Program-made: the position numbers and the translations under genes | From: DATIJJ01 sp039936115 | Lineage (GTDB): Bacteria; Pseudomonadota; Gammaproteobacteria; DSM-16500 | Reading direction: 5' to 3' | Assembly: GCA_039936115.1 (NCBI GenBank) | Contig: JBDTIZ010000189.1 | Location: 1-18,931 of the forward strand | Length of the DNA stretch: 18,931 bases | Notes under the pieces: model-generated | The model's database searches: none | The model's input: only the letters and a program-made list of their open reading frames with translations | Told to the model about the DNA's origin: nothing | Shown here: in pieces, positions 1 through 7,970 of the stretch | Numbering within the stretch: the stretch's first letter is position 1 | Layout: the number at the start of each line of letters is the position of its first letter

Positions 1-426
1 CTGATTTATAGCTTTGCTTATGAAATCTGGCAGGAACTATATTATTGGCCGGAAGAAAATGGCGATGATTATCCAAAAAATATACGCACGTATTGGTCAT
101 ACCTAACGCCAAAATTCAAATCTGAACTATTAGAAGATTATGCCGATTTGAAAGCATCAGGTCAGATGCAACGAATTCGTTACCTACAGGGTTTAAGTGG
201 TGCTGCTTATGATTCAGTGAATGTAAAAAAAATAGGAAATGATACCTGGGAAGTGGATCTCAAAATGCGATTGACTGAATTTAAAAATAATCAAGCTGTG
301 AAAGATGTCGAAATTATCTACCCAATAAAAGTAACTCGCATTAACGCATCAACACAAAATAATCCTTACGGATTGGCGCTTGCTGGATTTGTAACCGAAC
401 CACAACGTCAAAAAACCTACATTTAA
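1..426 (+). CDS. VirB8/TraE-like conjugation protein, PFL_4703 family (TIGR03746), 5' partial
   Basis: The frame is open from the first base to a TAA at 424-426, so this is the last 141 residues of a gene that begins before the window. A short-ORF reading starting at the TTG at 148 misses about 49 visible residues. What is seen: a tyrosine/tryptophan-rich start (FAYEIWQELYYWPEENGDDY), then YLTPKFKSEL, a WEVDLKMRLTE strand and NPYGLALAGF near the end. These fit the order of conserved blocks in the PFL_4703 family of GI-type ICEs, whose members are VirB8/TraE-like inner-membrane proteins that help assemble the type IV secretion channel. The membrane anchor would lie in the missing N-terminus. 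The next gene begins 21 bases downstream, so they are probably co-transcribed. Family call is firm; the structural role is inferred from the family. Confidence 0.88.
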   Translation: MIYSFAYEIWQELYYWPEENGDDYPKNIRTYWSYLTPKFKSELLEDYADLKASGQMQRIRYLQGLSGAAYDSVNVKKIGNDTWEVDLKMRLTEFKNNQAVKDVEIIYPIKVTRINASTQNNPYGLALAGFVTEPQRQKTYI

Positions 427-447
427 TAAAGTCAGGAGAACATAGAC

Positions 448-1326
448 ATGAGATTTGTACTTAGTGTCATGCTATTTTTTTGTCTAGGCGTAACGGGTTA
501 TGCAGATTCACTCAGTAGTCTGACGTTAACAGATGCAGAAATGCAAAAGCTTAAAAAATATTTCCCCACGGACGATACCAGTCATTTAACATGGAAAGGT
601 GATCCAATTTCAATTGCATTACCTGTAAATAAAGAAAAACGTGTTGTTTTTCCTAATTCAGTCAGTGTGGATGTGAAAAATGCCTTAACTGCAGATCAAT
701 TGCGAATATTAAATAACGATAAATCACTTTACCTAACTGCGCTTAAACCATTTCAAACTACCCGTATCTATGTGACATTGAAGGAAAATGGCGAAGTTAT
801 ATTAATTGATTTAACAACTAATGAAAATGCATTGAATGAGACCCAGCAAATTGATATCAAACAAAATAGCACTACAGCCACCATCAGTGAAACGTCTTCT
901 CAAGTTTTAGAAAATAAACCATTTAATGATGACATAGGTTTTTCTGATCTAATTCGTTTCGCATGGCAAGAAACATACGCTCCTACACGATTAATTCAAA
1001 ATTCATCAATTTTCACACGCGCACCTATGCACACAGAAAAATTTGTATCTGATTTAGTTTATGGCGACAAAGTAATTGCCTATCCAGAAAGTTCGTGGAT
1101 TTCAAATAATCATTATGTAACAGCCGTGTTATTGCGAAATAAATATCCACATAAAACACATGTCGATATTCAAAAAGATTTATGCGGTGACTGGCAAGCT
1201 GGATCAATCTACCCCACTACTAACCTGGAACCATATGGCAATAAACAAGGTGACTCAGTGATGTTGTTTCTAGTATCCAGTCGGCCATTCGGTGAGATGA
1301 CAGGAGTATGTCATGGCGATGCATAA
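448..1326 (+). CDS. TraK/VirB9-like conjugation protein, DUF3438 / PFL_4704 family (TIGR03749)
   Basis: A 292-residue exported protein. The start is supported by AGGAG at 434-438. Residues 1-19 form a signal peptide (hydrophobic FVLSVMLFFCLGVTGYA, with cleavage expected after GYA), so it should act in the periplasm. The middle has beta-rich segments (KRVVFPNSVSVDV, TTRIYVTLKENGEVILIDL), followed by a second half with conserved-looking HYVTAVLLRN and DLCGDWQAGSIYP. Length, signal peptide and place between the PFL_4703- and PFL_4705-type genes fit the DUF3438 family, which occupies the place of TraK/VirB9 in the channel core. The last 14 bases overlap the start of the next gene, implying coupled translation. 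No enzymatic motif is seen. Confidence 0.85.
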   Translation: MRFVLSVMLFFCLGVTGYADSLSSLTLTDAEMQKLKKYFPTDDTSHLTWKGDPISIALPVNKEKRVVFPNSVSVDVKNALTADQLRILNNDKSLYLTALKPFQTTRIYVTLKENGEVILIDLTTNENALNETQQIDIKQNSTTATISETSSQVLENKPFNDDIGFSDLIRFAWQETYAPTRLIQNSSIFTRAPMHTEKFVSDLVYGDKVIAYPESSWISNNHYVTAVLLRNKYPHKTHVDIQKDLCGDWQAGSIYPTTNLEPYGNKQGDSVMLFLVSSRPFGEMTGVCHGDA

Positions 1327-2593
1327 TACAAATAGTCTTTTGAAATATGTAGCGATACCAGTGCTTGTCATTGTTGCTATTGTTCTGGTGTCCTCTTGGT
1401 TCCATCATGATAAACCAACAGTTTCTCATCAAAAAACAACTAAAATTAAAGATATCGCCTCTAATGATAGCGCCGCAGAATCACTAGATACACTGACCGC
1501 AGATTTATCTAAAACTAAACAAAAAATCATGGAAGTATCTAAAGATAACGAAGCCTACAAGAAACAAAATGCTCAATTACTAAATCAAACAACATCTAAG
1601 CATAGTGAGGAAAGCTCTAAGCTGTCGCAAGAGATAGATCAACTTAAAAATCAGATCCAGAACATGACGCAGAAAACTGATTCGAGCGATACGCCTGCCA
1701 GTTCTTCACCGCAGTCTATTGCTGTTGTAGATGACTTAACCCAGCCCCCCAAAAATCATCCCATTATGAATATATTAAATAATTCTTCAAATGAGTTCAC
1801 TACATCTAATCATGCTGAACATAGCAAACCAGAACCTATTCCGTATTACACAATTCCCGCCAATGGCACATCAATACGCGATAAGTTAATGACTGCATTA
1901 GTGGGACGTATTCCCGTTAAAGGAATTGTCACCGACCCATATCCTTTTAAGATTGTTATTTCTGACGATAACCTTGCGGCAAATGGGTTACGAGTTCCTC
2001 ATTTGCTACAGATGATTGTAAGTGGATACTGTGAAGGTGATTTGAATTTAGGAAGCGTGAGAGGATGGATAACATCACTCACGTTTGTGTTTAATGACGG
2101 CACAATTTCCTCTACGACTTCTAATGACAATGATATTGGTAATTACACAAAATCAAATAGCTTAGGATATCTCTCCGATAAATTTGGTAATCCTTTTATA
2201 AACGGCAAGTTAATTACCAATGCACCCGCTTATCTTGCTGGTACTGTTGCAATTGATGCAGGTGTGGGCGCAGCAAATGCCTATACACAATCGCAAACAA
2301 CTAACTCAAATACACTCCTAGGAACCACGACAACCGCGGTGACAGGCTCTCAAGGAAAATATGTTGCAGGGCAAGCCATATCGAACTCTGCAAACGGTGT
2401 TCAAAAATGGTGGCATGACCGCGAAGAACAATCTTTTGATGCCATTTATGTTGCCCCTGTAGATGCAAAAGGAAATTTTGTTGAAATTGCAGTTAACTTT
2501 GCTAAAGAAATTCATATTGATTACGACCCCAAAGGGAGAAAATTGAATTATGCGCATAACAATGATGCTCATGTTAGTGATAGGCTCGATTAA
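1313..2593 (+). CDS. TraB/VirB10-like conjugation protein, PFL_4705 family (TIGR03752)
   Basis: A 426-residue inner-membrane-anchored channel component. A transmembrane segment at about residues 10-28 follows a short cytoplasmic start; residues 45-120 are rich in K, E, Q and S with coiled-coil character (DQLKNQIQNMTQKTD); then a Ser/Pro linker. The conserved core starts near residue 177 with PYYTIPANGTS, MTALVGRIPVKG (193 on), DPYPFKIVI, DNLAANG, a GDLNLGSVRGW block and TFVFNDGT. These blocks are characteristic of the PFL_4705 family, which bridges inner and outer membranes like VirB10/TraB. The family usually has a Cys-Val-Arg in the 'GDW.L.CVRG' block; here it reads GSVRG, so that cysteine is missing. 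AGGAG at 1302-1306 supports ATG 1313; a second in-frame ATG lies at 1319. It overlaps the genes on both sides. Confidence 0.9.
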   Translation: MAMHNTNSLLKYVAIPVLVIVAIVLVSSWFHHDKPTVSHQKTTKIKDIASNDSAAESLDTLTADLSKTKQKIMEVSKDNEAYKKQNAQLLNQTTSKHSEESSKLSQEIDQLKNQIQNMTQKTDSSDTPASSSPQSIAVVDDLTQPPKNHPIMNILNNSSNEFTTSNHAEHSKPEPIPYYTIPANGTSIRDKLMTALVGRIPVKGIVTDPYPFKIVISDDNLAANGLRVPHLLQMIVSGYCEGDLNLGSVRGWITSLTFVFNDGTISSTTSNDNDIGNYTKSNSLGYLSDKFGNPFINGKLITNAPAYLAGTVAIDAGVGAANAYTQSQTTNSNTLLGTTTTAVTGSQGKYVAGQAISNSANGVQKWWHDREEQSFDAIYVAPVDAKGNFVEIAVNFAKEIHIDYDPKGRKLNYAHNNDAHVSDRLD

Positions 2594-2888
2594 TTTATCA
2601 GCCTGCAGCAACATGTCGGGAAATGTAGTGCCAGAAAAAGGGCCTACGATGGAACAAGTCTATGACAGCATGGAAACATCAGATATAGAAAAACTGCATC
2701 AGATAAACACAAAAACTTCACTGCCACTTAATGCGAACGCAAGTGGTTTTCATAAAGCGCCAAATCCGGAATTAAAAATGTATGTCTTTCCACATTTGGC
2801 TGGAAAAGATGAAGTACCGATTCCCGGGTATTACACCGCATTCAATGCCTATACCCAAGACCATTACGCGTTACCAAATGAACTATAA
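2550..2888 (+). CDS. Conjugative-transfer lipoprotein (TIGR03751-like)
   Basis: A 112-residue protein with a lipoprotein signal peptide: a short hydrophobic stretch (MMLMLVIGSINL) and lipobox LSAC, with the lipidated cysteine at residue 19. GGGAG at 2534-2538 precedes the ATG, and the first 44 bases overlap the end of the PFL_4705-type gene in another frame. After the cysteine come PTMEQVYDSME and, near the end, FPHLAGKDEVPIPGYYTAF, which fits the small lipoprotein found at exactly this point in GI-type ICE operons. It probably sits in the outer membrane and stabilises the channel, as VirB7/TraV do; that role is inferred from position and lipidation. Confidence 0.85.
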   Translation: MRITMMLMLVIGSINLSACSNMSGNVVPEKGPTMEQVYDSMETSDIEKLHQINTKTSLPLNANASGFHKAPNPELKMYVFPHLAGKDEVPIPGYYTAFNAYTQDHYALPNEL

Positions 2889-2897
2889 GGAAATGCC

Positions 2898-5609
2898 ATG
2901 CGAACTAAACCCTGCATCACGCGACAAGAGATTGCTCGATCTTATCAATCACTTCCTTCATTTGTAGAACATTTGCCGTGGCGCGATTATAACGAAAAAT
3001 ATAAATGTCTTTTATTAGAAGACAACACAAGCTTTGGGGTCTGTTTTAAAATAACGCCTATTCCTTGTGAAGCTCGTCCAATCGTTATGTTAGAAGACAT
3101 TTCAGCAGCTATTAGTGAAGCGATTAAAAATTCGATACCCTGTGAAAAAGGCAATCCATGGATTTTACAAATCTATGCAACAAAGCAATCTGACTTGTCC
3201 CATGCTTATCAAGAAATTGAAGATAGCTTTCCTGAGAAACGAAAATCTACACGCGTCACTCAAGATTTTCTAATGAATATGAAAGAGCACTTAGAATATG
3301 TGAGCCGTCCTGAAGGAATATTTCATGACTCGCAAGTCACTAATCTAACTTTTCGTGGCGGATTTTTACATGTCTTTGCCGTATTGTATCGACGTAAAAG
3401 TTCAAATCAAAAAACCAGCATTGAGCGATATTCTCGCCTTGAAAAAACGTTACGAATAGCAAGAAAGTTTTCCAATCAATTGATTGCGTGCGGATTGCGC
3501 ATTAAACGCATGCAAGCAAATGAATTTTATGATTGGATGGTGAAATGGTTTAACCCAAAAAAATCCATACAAAATAATATTACTTATCCAGATTCACAAC
3601 AAAAGCCAATTGGTTTTGATTTGTCTGAACAATTATTTTATTCCACACCAGAATCATTTGAAGAAGGTTGGTTATTTGATGGAATGCCTCATAAGGTCAT
3701 TACCATACAAAGCATGACAACAAATCCTGAAATTGGGCATTTATCAGCTGAGCGTAAACGCAATACTGACGACAAAGTCTTTAATTTAATTGATCATTTA
3801 CCTGAAGCGAGTGTGTTTGTGATAACAATTATTATGCAGGCACCCAGCGAAGTGGATCTGCATCTTAAAACTATTCATGGTTCTGCCGTGGGAAATCATG
3901 CACAAGCGGTAAAAGTGAAGGAAGAAATTGCCCTCGCTGAAAAATCCATAGCAAATGGGAATTTCTTACTGCCAGTTGTTATGAACCTTTATATGTATGG
4001 TGAGTCACTGGATGATTTACATGCTAAAGAAGCTCAAGCAGAAGTTTTATTAAATAGTAATGGATTTAAAGTCATTACCGACGATGAACTCTTTCCGTGT
4101 GATGCTTACTTGCGATATTTACCAATGTGCTATGACTTTCAGTTTGATAAACAAAATTCCTATCGTTCACGGTATTTTTTATTAAGTGACATTGCAAAGC
4201 TATTGCCTTTTTATGGCCGTAGTCGCGGAACAAATCATCCAGGCTTGGTTTGTTTTAATCGTGGTGGTGAACCATGTTTTTATGATTTTATGCAAGACAA
4301 AACAAAGAATTCACATTTTTTATTGTTAGGTGAAAGCGGCACAGGAAAATCAAATTTATTATGTTTTATTATCATGTATCTTTTAGCTCGCCACTTCCCC
4401 AAGCTGTTTGTTATGGATGTCGGCGGCTCATTTGATTTACTAGGTGAATATTGCAAATCATTGGGATTGACGGTCAACAAAATTAAAATTGATACTAAAC
4501 AACCTACTTCACTGAATCCATTTGCGGATGGCCTCCGCATTATTGACCAGATTGAATCAATTCAAGCTCAACAGAGAAATCACTATTTGCATGAAACTTG
4601 CGAGAAATTAATCAACTCCTCATCTGATGATGATGATGATGATGAAGATCGCGATATTCTTGGTGATATGGTTCTTTCTGCATTGATCATGATTACGGGC
4701 GGTGAAAAGAAAGAAGAAGAAACAATACGCCGTAGTGATCGTATGTTGATTATGGATGCCATTATTGACGCGGCTTATTTTGTTCGTAATCAAAAACGGG
4801 GACAAATGGTAGCGGGCGATATTGTTGAAGCATTTGAACGTATAACGTTACAACTTGACCCTAGTCGTGATGTCGAAAAAATTCGCCGTGCACGCGAAAT
4901 GGCAGACAGTATGCGTTATTTCATCAAAGATCCTATGTCGAGCCAATTCTTTAACAGTCATGGTAATCCTTGGATTGATGCAGATATTACAATTGTAGAT
5001 TTTGGTTTATTTGCACGGGAAGGATATGAGGCCCATCGTTCTATTGCTTTTGCAGGATGCCTTAATCACATTCAAACAATCGCTGAAGCCAATCAAAATA
5101 GTGATCGGGCTATCTATACGATCATCGATGAAAACCATATTTTTACTTCTATTCCATTGCTAGCCAATATTCAAACTCGCGTTGCTAAAACAGGACGTAA
5201 GCTTGGCTTATGGTTGGGAGTAGCAACTCAAAATATGAAAGATTTTCCTGAGGGTGCGCGACGAATGCTAGCACAGCTAGAACATTGGATTTGCTTGCAT
5301 ATACCACCGACAGAGATTGATGAGATTGAAGATTTCATAGTACTTACGCCAGAACAACGCTCCATGCTTTTATCAACACGTAAGGAAAAAGGCAAATACA
5401 CCGAAGGTGCCATATTCAGCCCGCTGTTAAATGCACTGATCCGCAATGTACCGCCTACGCTTTATCTTTCTTTAGCCGCAACTGAACAAGATGAAAAAAA
5501 TCATCGCTTACGCTTAATGCATAAACATCATTGCACGGAAATTGAAGCCGTTAAGATGATTGCACGAGATATGATGAAATTAAAAAAAGAGAATTACCAC
5601 GATGATTAA
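2898..5609 (+). CDS. Conjugative transfer ATPase, VirB4/TraC-like (TIGR03744, PFL_4706 family)
   Basis: A 903-residue ATPase that powers assembly of, and transport through, the mating channel at the inner membrane. The Walker A motif GESGTGKS is at residues 478-485, followed by LFVMDVGGSFDLLGEYCKSLG. A Walker B-type acidic pair is in IYTIIDENHIF (D744-E745), then a conserved region GLWLGVATQNMKDF. The first 450 residues are the N-terminal domain typical of VirB4/TraC proteins (FLHVFAVLYRRKSS, HLSAERKRNTD). Length equals the usual ~900 of the family. A run of six Asp codons (residues 577-582) lies between the two nucleotide motifs. TAAGGAA at 2886-2892 supports the start, 9 bases after the lipoprotein gene, and the last 8 bases overlap the next gene. 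Confidence 0.95.
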   Translation: MRTKPCITRQEIARSYQSLPSFVEHLPWRDYNEKYKCLLLEDNTSFGVCFKITPIPCEARPIVMLEDISAAISEAIKNSIPCEKGNPWILQIYATKQSDLSHAYQEIEDSFPEKRKSTRVTQDFLMNMKEHLEYVSRPEGIFHDSQVTNLTFRGGFLHVFAVLYRRKSSNQKTSIERYSRLEKTLRIARKFSNQLIACGLRIKRMQANEFYDWMVKWFNPKKSIQNNITYPDSQQKPIGFDLSEQLFYSTPESFEEGWLFDGMPHKVITIQSMTTNPEIGHLSAERKRNTDDKVFNLIDHLPEASVFVITIIMQAPSEVDLHLKTIHGSAVGNHAQAVKVKEEIALAEKSIANGNFLLPVVMNLYMYGESLDDLHAKEAQAEVLLNSNGFKVITDDELFPCDAYLRYLPMCYDFQFDKQNSYRSRYFLLSDIAKLLPFYGRSRGTNHPGLVCFNRGGEPCFYDFMQDKTKNSHFLLLGESGTGKSNLLCFIIMYLLARHFPKLFVMDVGGSFDLLGEYCKSLGLTVNKIKIDTKQPTSLNPFADGLRIIDQIESIQAQQRNHYLHETCEKLINSSSDDDDDDEDRDILGDMVLSALIMITGGEKKEEETIRRSDRMLIMDAIIDAAYFVRNQKRGQMVAGDIVEAFERITLQLDPSRDVEKIRRAREMADSMRYFIKDPMSSQFFNSHGNPWIDADITIVDFGLFAREGYEAHRSIAFAGCLNHIQTIAEANQNSDRAIYTIIDENHIFTSIPLLANIQTRVAKTGRKLGLWLGVATQNMKDFPEGARRMLAQLEHWICLHIPPTEIDEIEDFIVLTPEQRSMLLSTRKEKGKYTEGAIFSPLLNALIRNVPPTLYLSLAATEQDEKNHRLRLMHKHHCTEIEAVKMIARDMMKLKKENYHDD
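4626..4643 (+). repeat. (GAT)6 microsatellite encoding six Asp in the ATPase
   Basis: Six perfect GAT codons in tandem, followed by GAA GAT, give the acidic stretch SSSDDDDDDEDRD in the transfer ATPase. It falls in a loop between the Walker A and Walker B regions. Because the unit is three bases, slippage would change the number of Asp residues without breaking the frame. Whether it varies between copies of the element cannot be seen here. Confidence 0.8.
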
Positions 5610-6555
5610 ACAACTGTTAGCTTGCCTGTGCTTGATAATAATAACATCAGCACAGGCAGAGAACGGTCAAATCCATTCAGGAACTATTATTAAAGATACA
5701 CTCGCAGCACTTCCGAACTGTTTACACTATCAAATACCAACACATTTTTGCATTTGGATATCGGAATCGGGAGACATCAATACTACGCCGATTGTTAGTC
5801 ATTATTTACCGGATCTCGTCATCAGCGTATTTGCTAAGCCTCACGATAATCCCTGGATAGAGGTTAATAAAATCTTAGATAACATTGGTCAACCCATTCA
5901 AAAAGAGATTGTTAAAAGCGTGACAGGAATAGATGTAGGAAATGGTAATCATAATCTACTCGATCAACACGAACAAAACGTCATTTTCAAAGAAGCCGAT
6001 GTCATCGGAAATCCTGCACTAACAATGATGCCAGCACACGGATTACTACCCAGCATAGCAACGCCTTGGCAACCTTATTTTCAATCGATGAGTGATAGTT
6101 TGTTATGGCGCGGATTACCTCCTGCAGCACTAACTGAAGAAGGAATGGCACTTGGTTTAAATGTTATTCATCACATTGGAATAGGACTCACCAATTGGGG
6201 TGGTGTCTACCCGCATGAAGGAAAAGTAATAAATGATAATGATACAAAAGCCTCTGCTGTTATTGCAGAACGAGCTGGCGATTTAGTAACAAGCCGCAGC
6301 GAGTACGGACATGTTTACAAGTATCTCTCCACTTCTTGCGGTGAACACTGTTCTGCTTCACCGATTCAGGAAAACAGCGAAGAAGCTTATTTTCAAATGA
6401 TTTATCCCACCACTCAAACTGATTGCCATATTTTAGGTAACAGTGATTCGTACACACCCGACATGTTAAATCCAGAACGTGCTTATGTTTGGGTTGTTTG
6501 GCGGCATTACGAAGGTTGTGCAGATGGAGACGGGCAATATTTGGGGAGAAATTAA
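5602..6555 (+). CDS. TraU-like periplasmic conjugation protein, PFL_4710 family (TIGR03756)
   Basis: A 317-residue exported protein. The signal peptide covers residues 1-19 (hydrophobic LLACLCLIIITSAQA, cleavage after AQA). The mature start has PNCLHYQ, HFCIWI and VSHYLPDLVISVF, the signature region of the PFL_4710 family; a second conserved region is LPSIATPWQPYFQSMSDSLLWRG. The C-terminus ends in YVWVVWRHYEGCADGDG with paired cysteines earlier (CGEHCS), consistent with disulfides in the periplasm. Relatives of TraU are needed for mating-pair formation or DNA transfer. It overlaps the ATPase gene by 8 bases, leaving no room for the small PFL_4709-type gene often located between them. Confidence 0.88.
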   Translation: MIKQLLACLCLIIITSAQAENGQIHSGTIIKDTLAALPNCLHYQIPTHFCIWISESGDINTTPIVSHYLPDLVISVFAKPHDNPWIEVNKILDNIGQPIQKEIVKSVTGIDVGNGNHNLLDQHEQNVIFKEADVIGNPALTMMPAHGLLPSIATPWQPYFQSMSDSLLWRGLPPAALTEEGMALGLNVIHHIGIGLTNWGGVYPHEGKVINDNDTKASAVIAERAGDLVTSRSEYGHVYKYLSTSCGEHCSASPIQENSEEAYFQMIYPTTQTDCHILGNSDSYTPDMLNPERAYVWVVWRHYEGCADGDGQYLGRN

Positions 6556-6557
6556 AA

Positions 6558-7970
6558 ATGCAAAAATTGTTACCTGTTTTATTATTAGCCTTTAGCATCA
6601 CAACCCAAGCTTCTGATATTATTCCAATGGGTCACGGCAATAATAGACTTTATTACAAAATTGGCGGTAGTAATGATTTTGCTTTACCGCCAGTGTCAAG
6701 CACTCGTACGACTATTCTCGATACCCGTTCGAATTTAGGAATCGGTTATAGTTGCGGAGCATATAATCCAGCACTATCCATCACGAACAGCATTAATGAT
6801 CTCAAAAATAGCGCGGATAATTTAGAACAAAATATTATTGCGAGCGCAACCGGCAGCTTGATCCAATTACCAATGTATTTATTGGCACAAGCGAATCCAA
6901 CCGCGTATAACTTATTAAATAGCACATTATTAGACGCTCATAAAAGATTAGAGCTATCTACCAAATCATGCGAAGCAGTTAAAAGCCAAATTGCCAAAGG
7001 CCAAAATCCTTACCAAGATTGGGGAACGCTTTCAGTTAATGATCAATGGAAAAAACACTTAACAATGGTTTCGTCTGGCAATGAAGATATTAACAATTCC
7101 AAAAAAGATATTGATGCACATAGTGGCGATACGGGTGTGCCGTGGGTGCAAGGAAAAATCGATTCTGATACAAGCTTGCACGCGGGTGGAAAATCACAGC
7201 CTCCAATCCATGTGATTTCCGATACGGTAAAATCTGGTTACAACACAATGCTAAATCGTGATTTACAAAGTGATTTTGACGCGCCAAACGAGTCACAAAA
7301 CAGCGAATTAAGACAATTTTTTCCCAATCCTAAATCAGCAAGTGACTGGATCACTAATGTCATCGGCGATCAAGTCATCACAACTTGTAATGATGAAAGT
7401 TGCAAAAAACAACAAGGCAGCTTAGTCGGACATGGGCTATTGCCTTGGGTTACATCGTGTCAAGCCAATAAAAATGATTGCACTGACACTATTCGAGATG
7501 ATCTTGGAAATCTAGTAACGGGCAATCAAACCATAACTAAAGACAGTCTCAGGAAAGTCTCTGCTGATGGCATTGCAGTCAGTCCAGACGTTATCGCATC
7601 CATTCGTGGAATGGATATAACGCAGCAAAAAATTATTATCGACAAATTAGCACAGGAAGTCGCTGTGCAGCGCGTAATGGATAAAGCATTTATTGCTAAA
7701 AATATTTTAGCTACTGGTGCGCAAGTGCCTGTGATTGCGGCAAACCATCCTGCACAAGTTATTATTGGTCGAGCAATTATGAATTTAGATAATGATATTC
7801 GATCTCTTGCATTTGAAAGTCAGGTGCGGAAACAAACGATATCAAACACTATTTCAGAAACACTACAATTTGAAAATCAACAACAGCAAGATGCAATGCG
7901 TGTATCACCCGTTTCATCTTCTACCCCGCTAATGGAAAATGGCGCAATTCCAAAGGAGCTACCAAAATGA
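6558..7970 (+). CDS. TraH-like periplasmic conjugation protein, PFL_4711 family (TIGR03755)
   Basis: A 470-residue exported protein. I start it at ATG 6558, which has GGGGAG at 6543-6548, lies 2 bases after the previous stop and begins with a signal peptide (MQKLLPVLLLAFSITTQAS). The longer in-frame reading from 6489 would add 23 Arg/Cys-rich residues that overlap the previous gene and hide the signal peptide. Just after the signal comes LYYKIGG (31-37) and ALPPVSS, then a CGAYNPALSI region and LIQLPMYLLAQANPTAYNLL, the typical opening of the PFL_4711 family, which corresponds to TraH of F-type systems. The C-terminal part is helical and Gln-rich. The stop overlaps the next ATG in ATGA. Confidence 0.88.
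   Translation: MQKLLPVLLLAFSITTQASDIIPMGHGNNRLYYKIGGSNDFALPPVSSTRTTILDTRSNLGIGYSCGAYNPALSITNSINDLKNSADNLEQNIIASATGSLIQLPMYLLAQANPTAYNLLNSTLLDAHKRLELSTKSCEAVKSQIAKGQNPYQDWGTLSVNDQWKKHLTMVSSGNEDINNSKKDIDAHSGDTGVPWVQGKIDSDTSLHAGGKSQPPIHVISDTVKSGYNTMLNRDLQSDFDAPNESQNSELRQFFPNPKSASDWITNVIGDQVITTCNDESCKKQQGSLVGHGLLPWVTSCQANKNDCTDTIRDDLGNLVTGNQTITKDSLRKVSADGIAVSPDVIASIRGMDITQQKIIIDKLAQEVAVQRVMDKAFIAKNILATGAQVPVIAANHPAQVIIGRAIMNLDNDIRSLAFESQVRKQTISNTISETLQFENQQQQDAMRVSPVSSSTPLMENGAIPKELPK

Noticed and set aside
2782..2967. A 61-residue plus-strand ORF across the lipoprotein/ATPase junction
   Set aside because: It overlaps the end of the lipoprotein gene and the start of the ATPase in a third frame, with no ribosome site or recognisable sequence.
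6489..6557. N-terminal extension of the TraH-like gene
   Set aside because: The extra 23 residues overlap the TraU-like gene, lack a ribosome site and would bury a clear signal peptide; ATG 6558 has GGGGAG.
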